Below, piece after piece: positions 63,814-64,000 of a stretch of DNA of 64,000 nucleotides (its first letter is position 1; each line of letters begins with the position of its first letter). The notes beneath the pieces are model-generated. The model made no database searches, was not told the DNA's origin, and saw only the letters and a list, made by a program, of their open reading frames with translations. Made by a program: the position numbers and the translations under genes. The stretch lies in assembly GCF_003315075.1 (NCBI RefSeq), contig NZ_QNRJ01000005.1, positions 186,001 to 250,000 on the forward strand, in the 5' to 3' direction. The DNA comes from Rossellomorea aquimaris. GTDB lineage: Bacteria > Bacillota > Bacilli > Bacillales > Bacillaceae_B.

Positions 63814-64000
63814 GACCAATCATCCTCTTGTGTGGAATCATATGGGAGAGTGAATGTAATGGTGGTTCCTCTTCCTTCAGTACTTGTCGCCCATACATCA
63901 CCACCGTGTGCTGAAATCATTTCTTTTGCTATGGCAAGGCCAAGTCCTGTGCCACCCATTTGTCTTGTTCTGGCTTTATCGACACGGTAAAAACGTTCAA
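63810..64000 (-). CDS. walK: WalK (YycG) histidine kinase, C-terminal end only
   Basis: The minus strand from the window edge reads [20 protein letters not shown], then [20 protein letters not shown] and [12 protein letters not shown], a stop following DDWS. These are the F and G2 boxes and the end of the ATPase domain of WalK, the essential cell wall homeostasis kinase. Only the last 62-63 codons are in the window. The stop overlaps the walH ATG by 3 bases. Confidence 0.95.
   Translation of the reverse strand, partial: ERFYRVDKARTRQMGGTGLGLAIAKEMISAHGGDVWATSTEGRGTTITFTLPYDSTQEDDWS

Noticed and set aside
1-64000. tRNA and rRNA genes
   Set aside because: I looked for TTCRA-arm and rRNA-like GC-rich segments between genes and found none; a tRNAscan run would be decisive.

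Overview
The window is a chromosomal segment from a low-GC Gram-positive, almost certainly a Bacillaceae (Bacillus sensu lato). The right end carries the walK-walH-walI-walJ-htrC-yyzF-rlmH block that sits near oriC in Bacillus. The gas vesicle cluster has the Bacillus megaterium gene order, and there is a Bacillus-type yuk/yue type VII secretion operon. All calls come from reading the sequence and translations by eye; no database was searched.

Layout. (1) 1-3.8 kb, minus strand: the front half of a gas vesicle cluster, gvpA-P-Q-B-R-N-F-G, cut by the window edge. (2) 4.2-6.25 kb: a plasmid-style actin/ribbon-helix partition operon (parM-like, parR-like) with an upstream array of TGTATAC-type heptamers that looks like its centromere. 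(3) 6.5-16.6 kb: a dehydrogenase remnant, then the complete T7SS core operon yukE-yukD-yukC-yukBA-yueB-yueC. (4) 17.1-22.6 kb: a lipoprotein and a Bce-type peptide-sensing and detoxification module (response regulator, kinase, ABC ATPase, permease) with a readable BceR-type operator. (5) 22.7-27.6 kb: an LXG-type T7SS effector locus with two small helical partners, a glycine-zipper effector, one intact and one frameshifted membrane protein (likely immunity paralogues) and a possible adaptor. (6) 27.8-37.3 kb: ydbS-ydbT behind a sigma-W promoter, an FkbM methyltransferase, mqo, a YiaA/B-like membrane protein, a tRNA-dihydrouridine synthase, a Gfo/Idh/MocA remnant, and a DUF559-type nuclease gene with four interspersed 23-bp repeats. 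(7) 37.56-58.58 kb: a ~21 kb integrated element. (8) 58.6-64 kb: the core wal block.

The central observation is that the 37.56-58.58 kb segment is an SCC-like element. It is bounded by 19-bp direct repeats (18/19 identical). The right copy is the 3' end of rlmH (orfX), the same target as staphylococcal cassette chromosomes. A large serine recombinase lies next to that end. Its reading frame crosses the attachment core and continues antisense into rlmH, so excision is predicted to replace its last 43 residues with 8 others (606 to 571 aa). The cargo is a four-gene defence-like operon (PLD/SNF2 helicase, DUF4391-like protein, beta-class Mod methyltransferase, Res helicase-nuclease), an HNH endonuclease and several unknown proteins. 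A replication and regulation arm contains RadC, a winged-helix Rep-like protein, a Cro/C1-type repressor with an operator, a structured leader and a candidate structured RNA.
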